The notes beneath the pieces were generated by a model. It did not search any database, was not told where the DNA came from, and was given only the letters and a program-made list of their open reading frames with translations. DNA of 64,000 bases from Streptomyces griseocarneus (GTDB lineage Bacteria > Actinomycetota > Actinomycetes > Streptomycetales > Streptomycetaceae). The DNA is taken from NCBI GenBank assembly GCA_003674045.1, contig PENC01000006.1:62001-126000 (forward strand), read 5' to 3'. Each line of letters opens with the position of its first letter. The first letter of the stretch is position 1. The position numbers and the translations under genes were made by a program. Shown here piece by piece: positions 33,935 to 42,255 of this stretch.

Positions 33935-34675
33935 ATGGCGGCCCCGCCGGACAACGACGTGCTCTGGGCACGTGGCCTGCATTACGCGTACAACGGCTCC
34001 CCCGCTCTCGTCGGGGTCTCGATGGGTGTGCGCGAGGGCGAGATCCTCGCCGTCACCGGAGCCCGCGGTTCGGGCAAGAGCACCCTGCTCAAATGCCTCT
34101 CGGGGCAGCTCCTGCCCACGCCGGGGGGCGAGGTGTGGTTCAACAGCGCGCCCGTGCACACCCTTTCGCGCCCCGCGCGCGAGAGGCTGCGCCGGGAGCG
34201 CTTCGGCTGGATCGACAGCGAGCCCCACCTCGTCCCCGAGCTGACGGGCTGGGAGAACGCCGCCCTGCCCCTGCTGATGCGCGGCGTCGGCCACCGGGCC
34301 GCCAAGCGCACCGCGAGCGAGTGGCTGGAGCGCCTCGACGTGGGCGACTGCGCCCGCAAGCGGCCCGCCGCCCTGCTCGTCGCCCAGTGCCAGCGCATCG
34401 CCATCGCGCGGGCGCTCGCCACCGAGCCGACGGTCGTCTTCGCGGACGAGCCGACCGCGCCCCTGCACAACGCCGACCGCGCCCAGGTGCTGCGCACCCT
34501 GACCACGGCCGCGCGCTCGCACCAGTTCACGGTCGTCATCGCCTCCCTGGACGACGAGATCGCCACGCTCGCCGACCGCGCGGTCACCCTGGCCGACGGC
34601 CGCCGGACCAGCGGGATCCCGTCGCCCGAAGCCCCCGGAGGAGAGGGCAGGGCCGCGTGCTCAGTCTCCGCCTAG
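33935..34675 (+). CDS. ABC transporter ATP-binding protein with degenerate motifs
   Basis: A 246-residue ABC ATPase. Walker A ARGSGKST and Walker B TVVFADEP are intact. However, the expected LSGGQ signature reads ALLVAQCQRIAIARA, and the position of the switch histidine reads VVIASLDDE with no histidine. Family knowledge says both are usually needed for hydrolysis, so activity may be reduced or regulatory. I chose the ATG at 33935 because GAGGTG precedes it by about 6 bases; an in-frame ATG at 33872 is possible. It overlaps the following membrane protein gene by 19 bases, so the two are coupled. Confidence 0.82.
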   Translation: MAAPPDNDVLWARGLHYAYNGSPALVGVSMGVREGEILAVTGARGSGKSTLLKCLSGQLLPTPGGEVWFNSAPVHTLSRPARERLRRERFGWIDSEPHLVPELTGWENAALPLLMRGVGHRAAKRTASEWLERLDVGDCARKRPAALLVAQCQRIAIARALATEPTVVFADEPTAPLHNADRAQVLRTLTTAARSHQFTVVIASLDDEIATLADRAVTLADGRRTSGIPSPEAPGGEGRAACSVSA

Positions 34676-35928
34676 CGCGCGGTGCGCACCCGCTCGTCCT
34701 GCTGCGCAGACTGCTGGTCGCGGCCGCCGCCGCGGGCGTCGGCTTCCTGCTGCTGTGCACCCTCGGGTTCGCGGTGGCCCACCCCAAGGACACGGGCGAG
34801 TCCGTCGTGCGGCTCGTGTGGTGCGCCGTGCCCCTGGCCGCCGTCGTGCAGTTCGCCGTCACCGTGGCCCGCACGGACCCCTCCACCCGGCCGCGCGACG
34901 GGCTGGACGCGGCCGGGCTCGGGCCCGTGCGCATGTCGCTGCTCGCGGCCGCCTCGACCGCGCTCTCCTGCACGCTGGGCAGCGCGCTCGCCCTGCTGGT
35001 GTACCTGGAGCTCCGCGGCGACCTCGGCGGCACGCCGCTGAGCGGCTCGGCCGAGCAGTTGCTCGACGGACGGCAGCACCTGCCGTGGGGCGCCACCCTG
35101 ACGCTCCTGGGGCTGCTCCCCGCCCTCGCCGCCGGTGCCTGCGTGGTCGTACTGCGCCCGGGCCGGGAGCTCCCACGCTCCGCCACGCGGCCGACGGCTC
35201 CGGACGCCGGCGAGGCGGAGGCCGAGGAGGCGATGCCCCCGGCGGCCCCTTCAGTCGCCGTGATCCCTGTGGCCCCTGCGGCCCCTTCTGAGGCCAGACC
35301 CGGCTACTCCGGCCTGCCCTGGGGCATCGCCGTCGTCTCCGTCGGGCTCGCCATGGAGGCGTACGTGGCCCGCGGCCCGGCGCCCGACCCGGACACCCTG
35401 CTGTCGCTGCCCGGCCGGGCGGACAGCACCTCCCCCGGGGTCCTCGGCGGCTGGCTGCTCGCCTCGCTCGGACTCGTCCTCGCGGGCCCCGGGCTGACCC
35501 ACTGGTGCGGCGCACTGCTCTCGGCGGGCCGCCCCGGTGCCGTACGGCTGCTGGCCGGGCGGATACTGCAGGACGCCGCCACCCGGATCGGACGGCCGCT
35601 CGGCGTGCTGTGCGCCGTCGCCTCGGGCGCCCTCGCGGCCTCGGAGCTCTACGGCGCGGCCTGGGAGGGCTCCGGCCCGCGGCCCTTCGGACCGCTCACG
35701 GGGCTCGGCGCGGCCCTCGTGATGGCCTGCGTCACCGCGACCGCCATCACCGCCGCCCTGGACAGCAGACAGCACCGCACGGGCACCACCGCGGCGCTCC
35801 AGCGCCTCGGGCTCCCCGCCTCGATGCTCCGCGGCGCGGCCGTGCTGCGCACCTGTGTGCTGCTGGCCGTACTGGCCCCGCTGACCTGGGCCATCGCCGA
35901 GCTCGCGGCACTGCCGATGACCAGGTGA
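34657..35928 (+). CDS. ABC transporter-associated membrane protein (FtsX/MacB-like permease, low similarity)
   Basis: A 423-residue membrane protein starting at a GTG (34657) inside the end of the ATPase gene, with GGAGGAGAGG upstream. About nine hydrophobic helices are visible, interrupted by an acidic, alanine/proline-rich linker (about residues 175-210, with GEAEAEEAMPPAAP). I see no conserved catalytic motif. Coupling to the ATPase gene indicates a two-component ABC exporter of unknown substrate, possibly related to antibiotic or cell-envelope stress exporters. That is inference from layout only. Confidence 0.75.
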   Translation: MLSLRLARGAHPLVLLRRLLVAAAAAGVGFLLLCTLGFAVAHPKDTGESVVRLVWCAVPLAAVVQFAVTVARTDPSTRPRDGLDAAGLGPVRMSLLAAASTALSCTLGSALALLVYLELRGDLGGTPLSGSAEQLLDGRQHLPWGATLTLLGLLPALAAGACVVVLRPGRELPRSATRPTAPDAGEAEAEEAMPPAAPSVAVIPVAPAAPSEARPGYSGLPWGIAVVSVGLAMEAYVARGPAPDPDTLLSLPGRADSTSPGVLGGWLLASLGLVLAGPGLTHWCGALLSAGRPGAVRLLAGRILQDAATRIGRPLGVLCAVASGALAASELYGAAWEGSGPRPFGPLTGLGAALVMACVTATAITAALDSRQHRTGTTAALQRLGLPASMLRGAAVLRTCVLLAVLAPLTWAIAELAALPMTR

Positions 35929-36031
35929 CCACCACAACGCCTTGACCTTTTCTTGACTCAAGGCAACTTCCGCGCCCGAAAGCACGTCTGCCTCAGAAGC
36001 ACGACGGTTTATCAGGCGAACGGAGCAATTG

Positions 36032-36955
36032 GTGATCATCGGCCTAGTGACGGCTGTCGCGGCCTCGGCCTGTTACGGCACGGGCTCGGTCCTGCAAGCG
36101 GTGGGATCGCGCAAATCGGCCCGGCAGGAGGCGGCGAAGGCCTCCTCCACGGGCACCACCCAGCGGGGCGGCCCGAGCCTGTCCTCCACCGCCAAGGCCG
36201 CCGTGACATGGGAGTTCATGGTCGGTACGGTCCTGGACTTCGTCGGCTTCGCGCTCGGCGCGCTGGCCGCCCGCATGCTGCCGCTGTTCCTCTCCCAGAC
36301 GGTCATCAGCGCCAACCTCGTCGTCACGGCCGTACTGAGCATCAAGCTCCTGGGCATCCGGCTGAGGAAGCCGGAGTGGCTGTCCATCGGCGTCGTCTGC
36401 TTCGCGCTCGTCCTGCTGGCGACCGCGGCGGGCCACGAGGGCGGCGGTGACGCCGCGCGCTCCACGCACTGGTGGCTGCTGATCATCTCCGTCGTCCTGA
36501 TGGGCGGCGGCACGGTGGCGGTGCGCATGCTCGGCTCGCGCGCCGCGATCCTGGCCGGTCTGCTGTCGGGCCTGGGCTTCGGCGCGATCGGCGTGGGCGT
36601 GCGCATCCTGGACGGCATCGACCCGTTCGACCTGCCCACCATGCTCGCCGACCCGGCGCTCTACGCCATCCTCATATCGGGCACCGTCGGCATGTACCTG
36701 CACACGGTCGCCCTGCAGATCGGCTCGGTCAACGGCGCCACGGCGGCGCTGGTCGTCGGCGAGACCGTGCTGCCGGGCATCATCGGCGTGCTGATGCTGG
36801 GCGACAACTCCCGCCCCGGCTTCGCCTGGGTGGCCGTTCTCGGCTTCCTGTGCGCTGTCGCCGGTGCCGTGGCAGTGGCCTGGTTCGGCGAACCGGACGC
36901 CCACTCGGCGACACCTGCCGACGACAAGAAACCCGAACCGGCAGCGGTGGGCTGA
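36032..36955 (+). CDS. DMT-superfamily (EamA-like) membrane transporter
   Basis: A 307-residue protein with about nine to ten hydrophobic helices in two halves, as in drug/metabolite transporters. The first half begins MIIGLVTAVAASACYGTGSV and contains a hydrophilic loop (about 27-55). The second half includes LIISVVLMGGGTVAVRM and GETVLPGIIGVLMLGDN. I use the GTG at 36032, with CGGAG 6 bases before it; a TTG lies directly upstream. The substrate is unknown. The gene ends 23 bp before a strong bidirectional terminator. Confidence 0.8.
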   Translation: MIIGLVTAVAASACYGTGSVLQAVGSRKSARQEAAKASSTGTTQRGGPSLSSTAKAAVTWEFMVGTVLDFVGFALGALAARMLPLFLSQTVISANLVVTAVLSIKLLGIRLRKPEWLSIGVVCFALVLLATAAGHEGGGDAARSTHWWLLIISVVLMGGGTVAVRMLGSRAAILAGLLSGLGFGAIGVGVRILDGIDPFDLPTMLADPALYAILISGTVGMYLHTVALQIGSVNGATAALVVGETVLPGIIGVLMLGDNSRPGFAWVAVLGFLCAVAGAVAVAWFGEPDAHSATPADDKKPEPAAVG

Positions 36956-36977
36956 CCTTTAGCCGCACTCTGCGTCG

Positions 36978-37022
36978 TAAACGTCTGGGCGGGCCGGATT
37001 TTCCGGCCCGCCCAGACGTTTA
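36978..37022. terminator. Bidirectional terminator between DMT transporter and thiamine importer operon
   Basis: A perfect 21 bp stem (36978-36998 with 37002-37022) encloses a TTT loop, and its outer ends are A/T pairs giving short U-tracts in both directions. It separates convergent operons. Confidence 0.92.
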
Positions 37023-37042
37023 CTCCGGCGTCCTCGGGAGGC

Positions 37043-38068
37043 TCAGTCCCGCAGCGCCACGACGTCGTGCGCGTCGAAGGCCACCCCGACCCGCTCCCCC
37101 GGCTCCGGCGCGGCGCGCAGCCCGCAGGACGCCTCCAGTTCCGGCCCGTCGGCGGGGCGCAGCAGCACGAGCACGTGGTCACCGCGGAAGGTACGTCCGG
37201 TCACCTCGCACGCCAGACCCTCCGCCACCGGGACCAGCCGTACGCCCCCGGGCCGTACGAGCAGCTTGCACTCCCCCTCGGGCGTGTCCGGGGGCACCGG
37301 CACCTCGCCCCACGCGGTGTCCGCGCGCTCCCCCGCCACGGTCGCCGGCACGACGTTGTCGAAGCCGAGGAAGCGGGCCACGAACTCGGACGCGGGCCGC
37401 TGCCACACCTCCAGCGGCGTGCCCACCTGCGCGATGCGCCCATCCCGCATCACCACCACCCGGTCGGCGAGCGCGAACGCCTCGCCCTGGTCGTGCGTGA
37501 CCGCCAGCACCGTGGTGCCCAGCCGCCCGAAAAGCTCCCGCAGCTCCACGACCAGCCGCTCGCGCAGGCTCCGGTCCAGCTGGCCCAGAGGCTCGTCGAG
37601 CATCAGCAGCCGCGGCCGCGGGGCGAGCGCGCGGGCGAGCGCCACGCGCTGCTGCTCACCGCCCGACAGCGCGGCCACGGAGCGCCGCTGGGCGCCCGGC
37701 AGGCCCACTAGGTCGAGCAGTTCGGTCACCCGCCGCTCCGTCTCGGCACGGCCCGTCCCGCGCATACGCAGCCCGAAGGCGACGTTGCCGCCCACGTCCC
37801 GCTGCGGGAAGAGCTGGTGGTCCTGGAACATCAGGCCCACCTCGCGCCGGTGCGTGGGCACGCCCGTCTGGTCGCCGCCGGACAGCAGCACCCGCCCGGC
37901 GTCGACCGGCTGCAGCCCGGCGACCACCCGCAGGAGCGTCGATTTGCCGCTGCCGCTGGGGCCCAGTACGCACACCGTCTCGTGCTCGGCGACCTCCAGG
38001 TCCACCGCGTCCAGCACGGCGCGCGTGCCGAAGCGGACGGTCACGCCGTCCAGTCGCAGCAAGGACAT
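37043..38068 (-). CDS. thiQ: Thiamine-type ABC importer ATPase
   Basis: A 341-residue ABC ATPase with Walker A GPSGSGKST (about 35-43), Q-loop MFQDHQLFPQRD, signature ALSGGEQQRVALARAL, Walker B LLMLDEPLGQLD and AVTHDQGEAFAL. A C-terminal TOBE-like region follows. The ATG abuts the permease stop with no spacing. The family includes iron(III), spermidine and thiamine importers. The upstream TPP riboswitch and operon structure favour thiamine or a thiamine precursor. Confidence 0.88.
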   Translation of the reverse strand: MSLLRLDGVTVRFGTRAVLDAVDLEVAEHETVCVLGPSGSGKSTLLRVVAGLQPVDAGRVLLSGGDQTGVPTHRREVGLMFQDHQLFPQRDVGGNVAFGLRMRGTGRAETERRVTELLDLVGLPGAQRRSVAALSGGEQQRVALARALAPRPRLLMLDEPLGQLDRSLRERLVVELRELFGRLGTTVLAVTHDQGEAFALADRVVVMRDGRIAQVGTPLEVWQRPASEFVARFLGFDNVVPATVAGERADTAWGEVPVPPDTPEGECKLLVRPGGVRLVPVAEGLACEVTGRTFRGDHVLVLLRPADGPELEASCGLRAAPEPGERVGVAFDAHDVVALRD

Positions 38069-39775
38069 CTAGAACTCTCCCGATCGGTCGGTGCGGACGC
38101 GCTCCAGGACCAGCAGCGCCGCCGCGCACACCAGCATCAGGATCGTGCTGAGGGCCATCGCCTGGCCGTAGTTGAGCTCACCGGGCCTGCCGAGCAGCCG
38201 CGCCACCGCCACGGGCAGCGTCGGGCTGTCGGGCCGCGCGATGAAGACGGTCGCGCCGAACTCGCCCAGCGAGACGGCGAACGCGAAGCCCGCGGCGATC
38301 CCGAGGGCCCGCGCGACCATGGGCAGGTCCACCTCGCGCCAGGCCCGCAGCGGCGAGGCGCCCAGCACCGCGGCCGCCTCGCGCAGCCGGGCGTCCACCG
38401 CGCGCAGCACCGGCAGCATGGTCCGGACGACGAACGGCACGCCGACGAGCGCCTGCGCGAGCGGCACCAGGATCCACGACGTGCGCAGGTCCAGCGGCGG
38501 CTCGTCCAGGGTGATGAGGAAGCCGAAGCCCACGGTCACCGCCGAGGTGCCGAGCGGCAGCATCAGCAGCGCGTCGAAGCCACGGGTCAGCCTGCTGCCG
38601 CGCCTGGTGAGCGCGGCGGCGGCCAGGCCGCCCACGACCACGGCGATGCCGGTGGCGGCCAGCGCGTAGCCCAGTGAGTTGCCGATGGCCTCCAGCGGGG
38701 CCACCACGAACGTCCCGCCGTTGTCGCCCGCGGAGGCCAGGGCACGGTAGAAGGCCAGGCCGTAGCCGTCCGGGCCGTCGAAGGAGCGCAGGACGAGGAC
38801 GGCGAGCGGCAGCAGCACCAGCAGCGCGACGACGGCCAGCACGGAGCCGAGCAGCGTCCACTGCGCGGCGCCGCGCGGCCTGCGGGCGGTCCGCGCGGCG
38901 TCGACCAGCCGCAGGGCGGACTCCCTGCGGCGTACGGTCCGGCCGTGCACCACGAGCAGCACGGCCACCGCGACGAACTGCACCAGGGTCAGCACGGCAG
39001 CGGTCGGCAGGTCCAGCAGCTGCGCGGTCTGCTGGTAGATCTCCACCTCCAGGGTGGAGTAGCGGGGACCGCCGAGGATCTGGACGACGCCGAAGGAGGT
39101 GAAGGTGAACAGGAAGACCATGAGCGCCGCGGCGGCGACGGCGGGCGCCAGGGCGGGCAGGGTCACCCGCCGCCAGGCGGCGAAACGGCCCGCCCCCAGC
39201 ACCCGGGCCGCCTCCTCCTGCCGCGGGTCGAGCTGCGCCCAGAGGCCGCCGACGGTGCGGACGACCACGGCGTAGTTGAAGAACACATGGGCGAGGAGGA
39301 TGGCCCACACCGTGGTGTCCAGCCGAACGCCCCACAGCTCGTCCAGCAGCCCCCCGCGCCCGACCAGCGCCAGGAAGGCCGCGCCGACCACGACGGTCGG
39401 CAGCACGAACGGGACGGTGACCACGGCGCGCAGCAGCCGTTTGCCGGGGAAGTCGAAGCGCGCGAAGACATACGCACCGGGCAGCGCGAGAGCGAGCGTC
39501 AGTGCCGTGGAGGCGAGCGCCTGCCAGGTGGTGAACCACAGGACGTGGAGGGTCGCCGGGTCGCCGAGGACGTCACCGATGCGGCCGAGCTGCCACCGGC
39601 CGTCCTCCCTGAGCCCGCGGGAGACGATCGCGGCGACAGGGTAGGCGAAGAAGACGCCGAAGAAAGCGAGCGGGACGGCCATCAGGCCGAGCCGGACCGC
39701 CGTCGGCCGCATCGTCCGCCGGGGCTTCCGGGAGCCGCTCAGGGGCGCCCTGGGCGGCTTCTCGGAGACGGTCAC
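38069..39775 (-). CDS. thiP: Thiamine-type ABC importer permease, fused double-domain
   Basis: A 568-residue permease with two sets of about six helices. EAA loops are visible in both halves (EEAARVLGAGRFAAWRRVTL and REAAAVLGASPLRAWREVDL). Such fused permeases occur in ThiP and FbpB importers. The GTG at 39775 overlaps the binding protein stop by four bases (GTGA); a longer start within the binding protein gene is unlikely. One gene therefore supplies the whole channel. Confidence 0.88.
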   Translation of the reverse strand: MTVSEKPPRAPLSGSRKPRRTMRPTAVRLGLMAVPLAFFGVFFAYPVAAIVSRGLREDGRWQLGRIGDVLGDPATLHVLWFTTWQALASTALTLALALPGAYVFARFDFPGKRLLRAVVTVPFVLPTVVVGAAFLALVGRGGLLDELWGVRLDTTVWAILLAHVFFNYAVVVRTVGGLWAQLDPRQEEAARVLGAGRFAAWRRVTLPALAPAVAAAALMVFLFTFTSFGVVQILGGPRYSTLEVEIYQQTAQLLDLPTAAVLTLVQFVAVAVLLVVHGRTVRRRESALRLVDAARTARRPRGAAQWTLLGSVLAVVALLVLLPLAVLVLRSFDGPDGYGLAFYRALASAGDNGGTFVVAPLEAIGNSLGYALAATGIAVVVGGLAAAALTRRGSRLTRGFDALLMLPLGTSAVTVGFGFLITLDEPPLDLRTSWILVPLAQALVGVPFVVRTMLPVLRAVDARLREAAAVLGASPLRAWREVDLPMVARALGIAAGFAFAVSLGEFGATVFIARPDSPTLPVAVARLLGRPGELNYGQAMALSTILMLVCAAALLVLERVRTDRSGEF

Positions 39776-40857
39776 TTCAGGACGATCGAGGACCATTCCT
39801 TGACCCACTGCTCACGGTTCGCGGCGATCTTCTCGGGGGCGAGGACCTCGGGGTGCTCGGCCTTCGCGCCGTACTTGGTGAACACCTCGGGCAGCGTGGC
39901 GTCCCGCACGACGGGGTTGACGAACATGCTGAGCGGCATGTCGTCCTGGAACTTCTTGCTCAGCAGGAAGTCGATCAGGGCCTTGCCGCCCTCGGTGTTC
40001 TTCGCGCCGGAGAGCAGCCCGGCGAACTCGATCTGCCGGAAGCAGGTACCCGTCGCGACACCGGTCGGGCCCTCCTTCGGCTGCGGCTTCGCGTCGAGGA
40101 CCTCGGCGGGCGGGCTGGAGGCGTAGGAGACGACCAGCGGCTTGTCGCCCTTGGCCTTGCGGCCCGCGGCGGAGCCGGAGAAGCGCTGGTTGTAGGCCTG
40201 CTCCCAGCCGTCGACCACCTCGACGCCGTTGGCCTTGAGCTTCTTCCAGTAGTCCTGCCAGCCGCTGTCGCCGTACTTGGCGACGGTGCCGAGCTGGAAG
40301 GCGAGGCCGGGCGAGGACGTGGCGGAGTTCTCGGTGACGAGGAGGTTCTTGTACTCCGGCTTGACCAGGTCGTCGAAGGACTGCGGCGGGGCCAGCTTGT
40401 GATCGGCGAAGTACGCGCGGTCGTAGTTGACGCAGATGTCACCGGTGTCGATCGGGGTGACCCGGTGCCGGTCCGCGTCGAGCTGGAGCTCCTTGGGCAC
40501 CCGGTCCAGGCCCTTGGCCTCGTAAGGGGCGAAGAGGTCCTTGCCGAGCGCGCGCGACAGCAGGGTGTTGTCGACGCCGAAGAAGACGTCGCCCTGCGGG
40601 TGCTTCACGGACAGGATCGCCTGATTGACCGCCGCTCCGGCGTCCCCGCTCTTGAGGACCTTGACGGTGTAGCCGCTCTGCTGCTCGAACTCCTTGAGCA
40701 CGCTGTCCGAGACCTGGAACGAGTCGTGCGAGACGAGCGTGACGGTCTTGCCGCCGTCCGCCTCGTCGGAGCCGCCCGAGCCACAGGCGGCGAGCACAGG
40801 CAGCCCCAGCGCGGCGGCCGCGGCCGCGCCGAGGGCACGCCGGAGGGTGGTGTTCAT
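39772..40857 (-). CDS. thiB: Thiamine-type ABC importer substrate-binding lipoprotein
   Basis: A 361-residue lipoprotein: the signal peptide MNTTLRRALGAAAAAALG ends in the lipobox LAAC. The mature part has VTLVSHDSFQVSDSVLKEF, GDVFFGVDNTLLSRAL, DTGDICVNYDRAYF and a C-terminal FLLSKKFQDDMPLSMFV, resembling ThiB of proteobacteria. Tyrosine and tryptophan residues that stack on thiamine are plausible but were not mapped. It is the first gene of the operon and lies directly after a TPP riboswitch, which strongly supports thiamine as ligand. Confidence 0.9.
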   Translation of the reverse strand: MNTTLRRALGAAAAAALGLPVLAACGSGGSDEADGGKTVTLVSHDSFQVSDSVLKEFEQQSGYTVKVLKSGDAGAAVNQAILSVKHPQGDVFFGVDNTLLSRALGKDLFAPYEAKGLDRVPKELQLDADRHRVTPIDTGDICVNYDRAYFADHKLAPPQSFDDLVKPEYKNLLVTENSATSSPGLAFQLGTVAKYGDSGWQDYWKKLKANGVEVVDGWEQAYNQRFSGSAAGRKAKGDKPLVVSYASSPPAEVLDAKPQPKEGPTGVATGTCFRQIEFAGLLSGAKNTEGGKALIDFLLSKKFQDDMPLSMFVNPVVRDATLPEVFTKYGAKAEHPEVLAPEKIAANREQWVKEWSSIVLK

Positions 40858-40868
40858 GACGGTGTTGA

Positions 40869-40951
40869 CTCCCTACGCCGGTATGACCCGGATCAGGTCC
40901 GAGGGTCTGCGGCCCATGCCGCACTCTCAGCGCTCGCGCGCTCCCCTGTCG
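40869..40951 (-). promoter_or_regulatory. TPP riboswitch (THI element)
   Basis: Read on the minus strand, the leader contains GCGCTGAGAGTGCGGC, GACCCTCGGACCTGATCCGG and GTCATACCGGCGTAGGGAG. These are the conserved CTGAGA, ACCTGATC and GCGTAGGG elements of TPP riboswitches, in correct order and spacing. It ends about 11 bases before the binding protein ATG, so it probably masks the ribosome site when thiamine diphosphate is bound. GGGAG at its 3' end could be that ribosome site. Confidence 0.96.
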
Positions 40952-41020
40952 GAATGTTCATTTGTGCGAATGCACCGTATCAGTGCACGTCGGGCACGCC
41001 TTCGGCGCGCTGCCGGGCGC

Positions 41021-42127
41021 TCAGCGCTCGGCGGCCGCCAGCTGCCCGCAGGCCCCGTCGATCTCCTGACCGCGGGTGTCCCGGACGGTGACGGGCACCC
41101 CGTGCGAGGCGATGGCCTCGACGAACGCGCGCTCGTCCTCCGGGCGGGAGGCCGTCCACTTCGACCCCGGGGTGGGGTTGAGCGGGATCAGGTTGACGTG
41201 GACACGCTTGCCCTTGAGGAGCCTGCCGAGCAGGTCGCCCCGCCACGCCTGGTCGTTGATGTCGCGGATCAGGGCGTACTCGATGGAGACGCGGCGGCCG
41301 GACTTCTCGGCGTACTCCCAGGCGGCGTCGAGGACCTCGCGGACCTTCCAGCGGGTGTTGACCGGCACCAGGGTGTCGCGCAGCTCGTCGTCGGGCGCGT
41401 GCAGCGAGACCGCGAGACGGCACTTGAAGCCCTCGTCGGCGAACCGCAGCATCGCCGGGACCAGGCCGACGGTGGAGACGGTGATGCCGCGCTGGGAGAG
41501 GCCCAGGCCGTCGGGCTCGGGGTCGGTGAGCCGCCGGATGGCACCCACGACGCGCTTGTAGTTGGCGAGGGGCTCGCCCATGCCCATGAAGACGATGTTG
41601 GACAGGCGCGAGGGACCGCCGGGCACCTCGCCGTCGCGCAGCGCGCGCATGCCGTCCACGATCTGGTGCACGATCTCGGCGGTCGACAGGTTGCGGTCGA
41701 GACCGGCCTGGCCCGTGGCACAGAACGGACAGTTCATGCCGCAGCCCGCCTGCGAGCTGATGCACATGGTGACCCGGTCGGGGTAGCGCATCAGGACGGA
41801 CTCGACGAGCTTGCCGTCGTGCAGGCGCCACAGGGTCTTGCGGGTGGTGTCGTCGTCGCACGAGATGTGCCGGACGACGCTCATGAGCTCCGGCAGCAGC
41901 TCGGCCGCGAGCTTCTCGCGGGCCGCGGCCGGGATGTCGGTCCATGCCGCGGGGTCGTGCGCGTAGCGGGCGAAGTAGTGCTGCGAGAGCTGCTTCGCCC
42001 GGAACGGCTTCTCGCCGATCGCGGCGACCGCCTCACGGCGCTCGGCGGGCGAGAGATCGGCAAGGTGCCGCGGCGGCAGCTTGGCTCCGCGCGGCGCGAC
42101 AAAAGTGAGTTCTCCAGGTGCAGGCAT
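41021..42127 (-). CDS. rlmN: Dual-specificity 23S rRNA A2503/tRNA A37 C2-methyltransferase
   Basis: A radical SAM methyltransferase of 368 residues. The 4Fe-4S cysteines are C129, C133 and C136 in CGMNCPFC. Other features are FMGMGEPLANY, STVGLVPAM, SLHAPDDELRDTLVPVN, IEYALIRDIND and the C-terminal cysteine in GQEIDGACGQL that forms the methyl-transfer intermediate. It modifies the peptidyl transferase centre of 23S rRNA. The start is the ATG at 42127. The gene precedes the thiamine importer but is separated from its leader by about 70 bp and likely has its own transcription unit with cdsA. Confidence 0.96.
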   Translation of the reverse strand: MPAPGELTFVAPRGAKLPPRHLADLSPAERREAVAAIGEKPFRAKQLSQHYFARYAHDPAAWTDIPAAAREKLAAELLPELMSVVRHISCDDDTTRKTLWRLHDGKLVESVLMRYPDRVTMCISSQAGCGMNCPFCATGQAGLDRNLSTAEIVHQIVDGMRALRDGEVPGGPSRLSNIVFMGMGEPLANYKRVVGAIRRLTDPEPDGLGLSQRGITVSTVGLVPAMLRFADEGFKCRLAVSLHAPDDELRDTLVPVNTRWKVREVLDAAWEYAEKSGRRVSIEYALIRDINDQAWRGDLLGRLLKGKRVHVNLIPLNPTPGSKWTASRPEDERAFVEAIASHGVPVTVRDTRGQEIDGACGQLAAAER

Positions 42128-42255
42128 GGTCCTACCAGTGTCGCAGACATCCGACGAGGGGCCCGCCGCCCTGTGGACGACGGACCCCTCGTGGGAAAAG
42201 CGCAGGCCGGAGCCGGTGCGATGACTCCTTGATGCCGGCTGATGACCCCTTGGCG

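Noticed and set aside
33804..34244. Small gene starting at an ATG with a GGAGGAA ribosome-like site at 33804
   Set aside because: The spacing is too short and the frame runs out of phase through the ABC ATPase gene with shadow-like composition.
37043..40857. Iron(III) importer assignment for the three-gene ABC operon
   Set aside because: Protein motifs alone would allow it, but the clear TPP riboswitch directly upstream favours thiamine.
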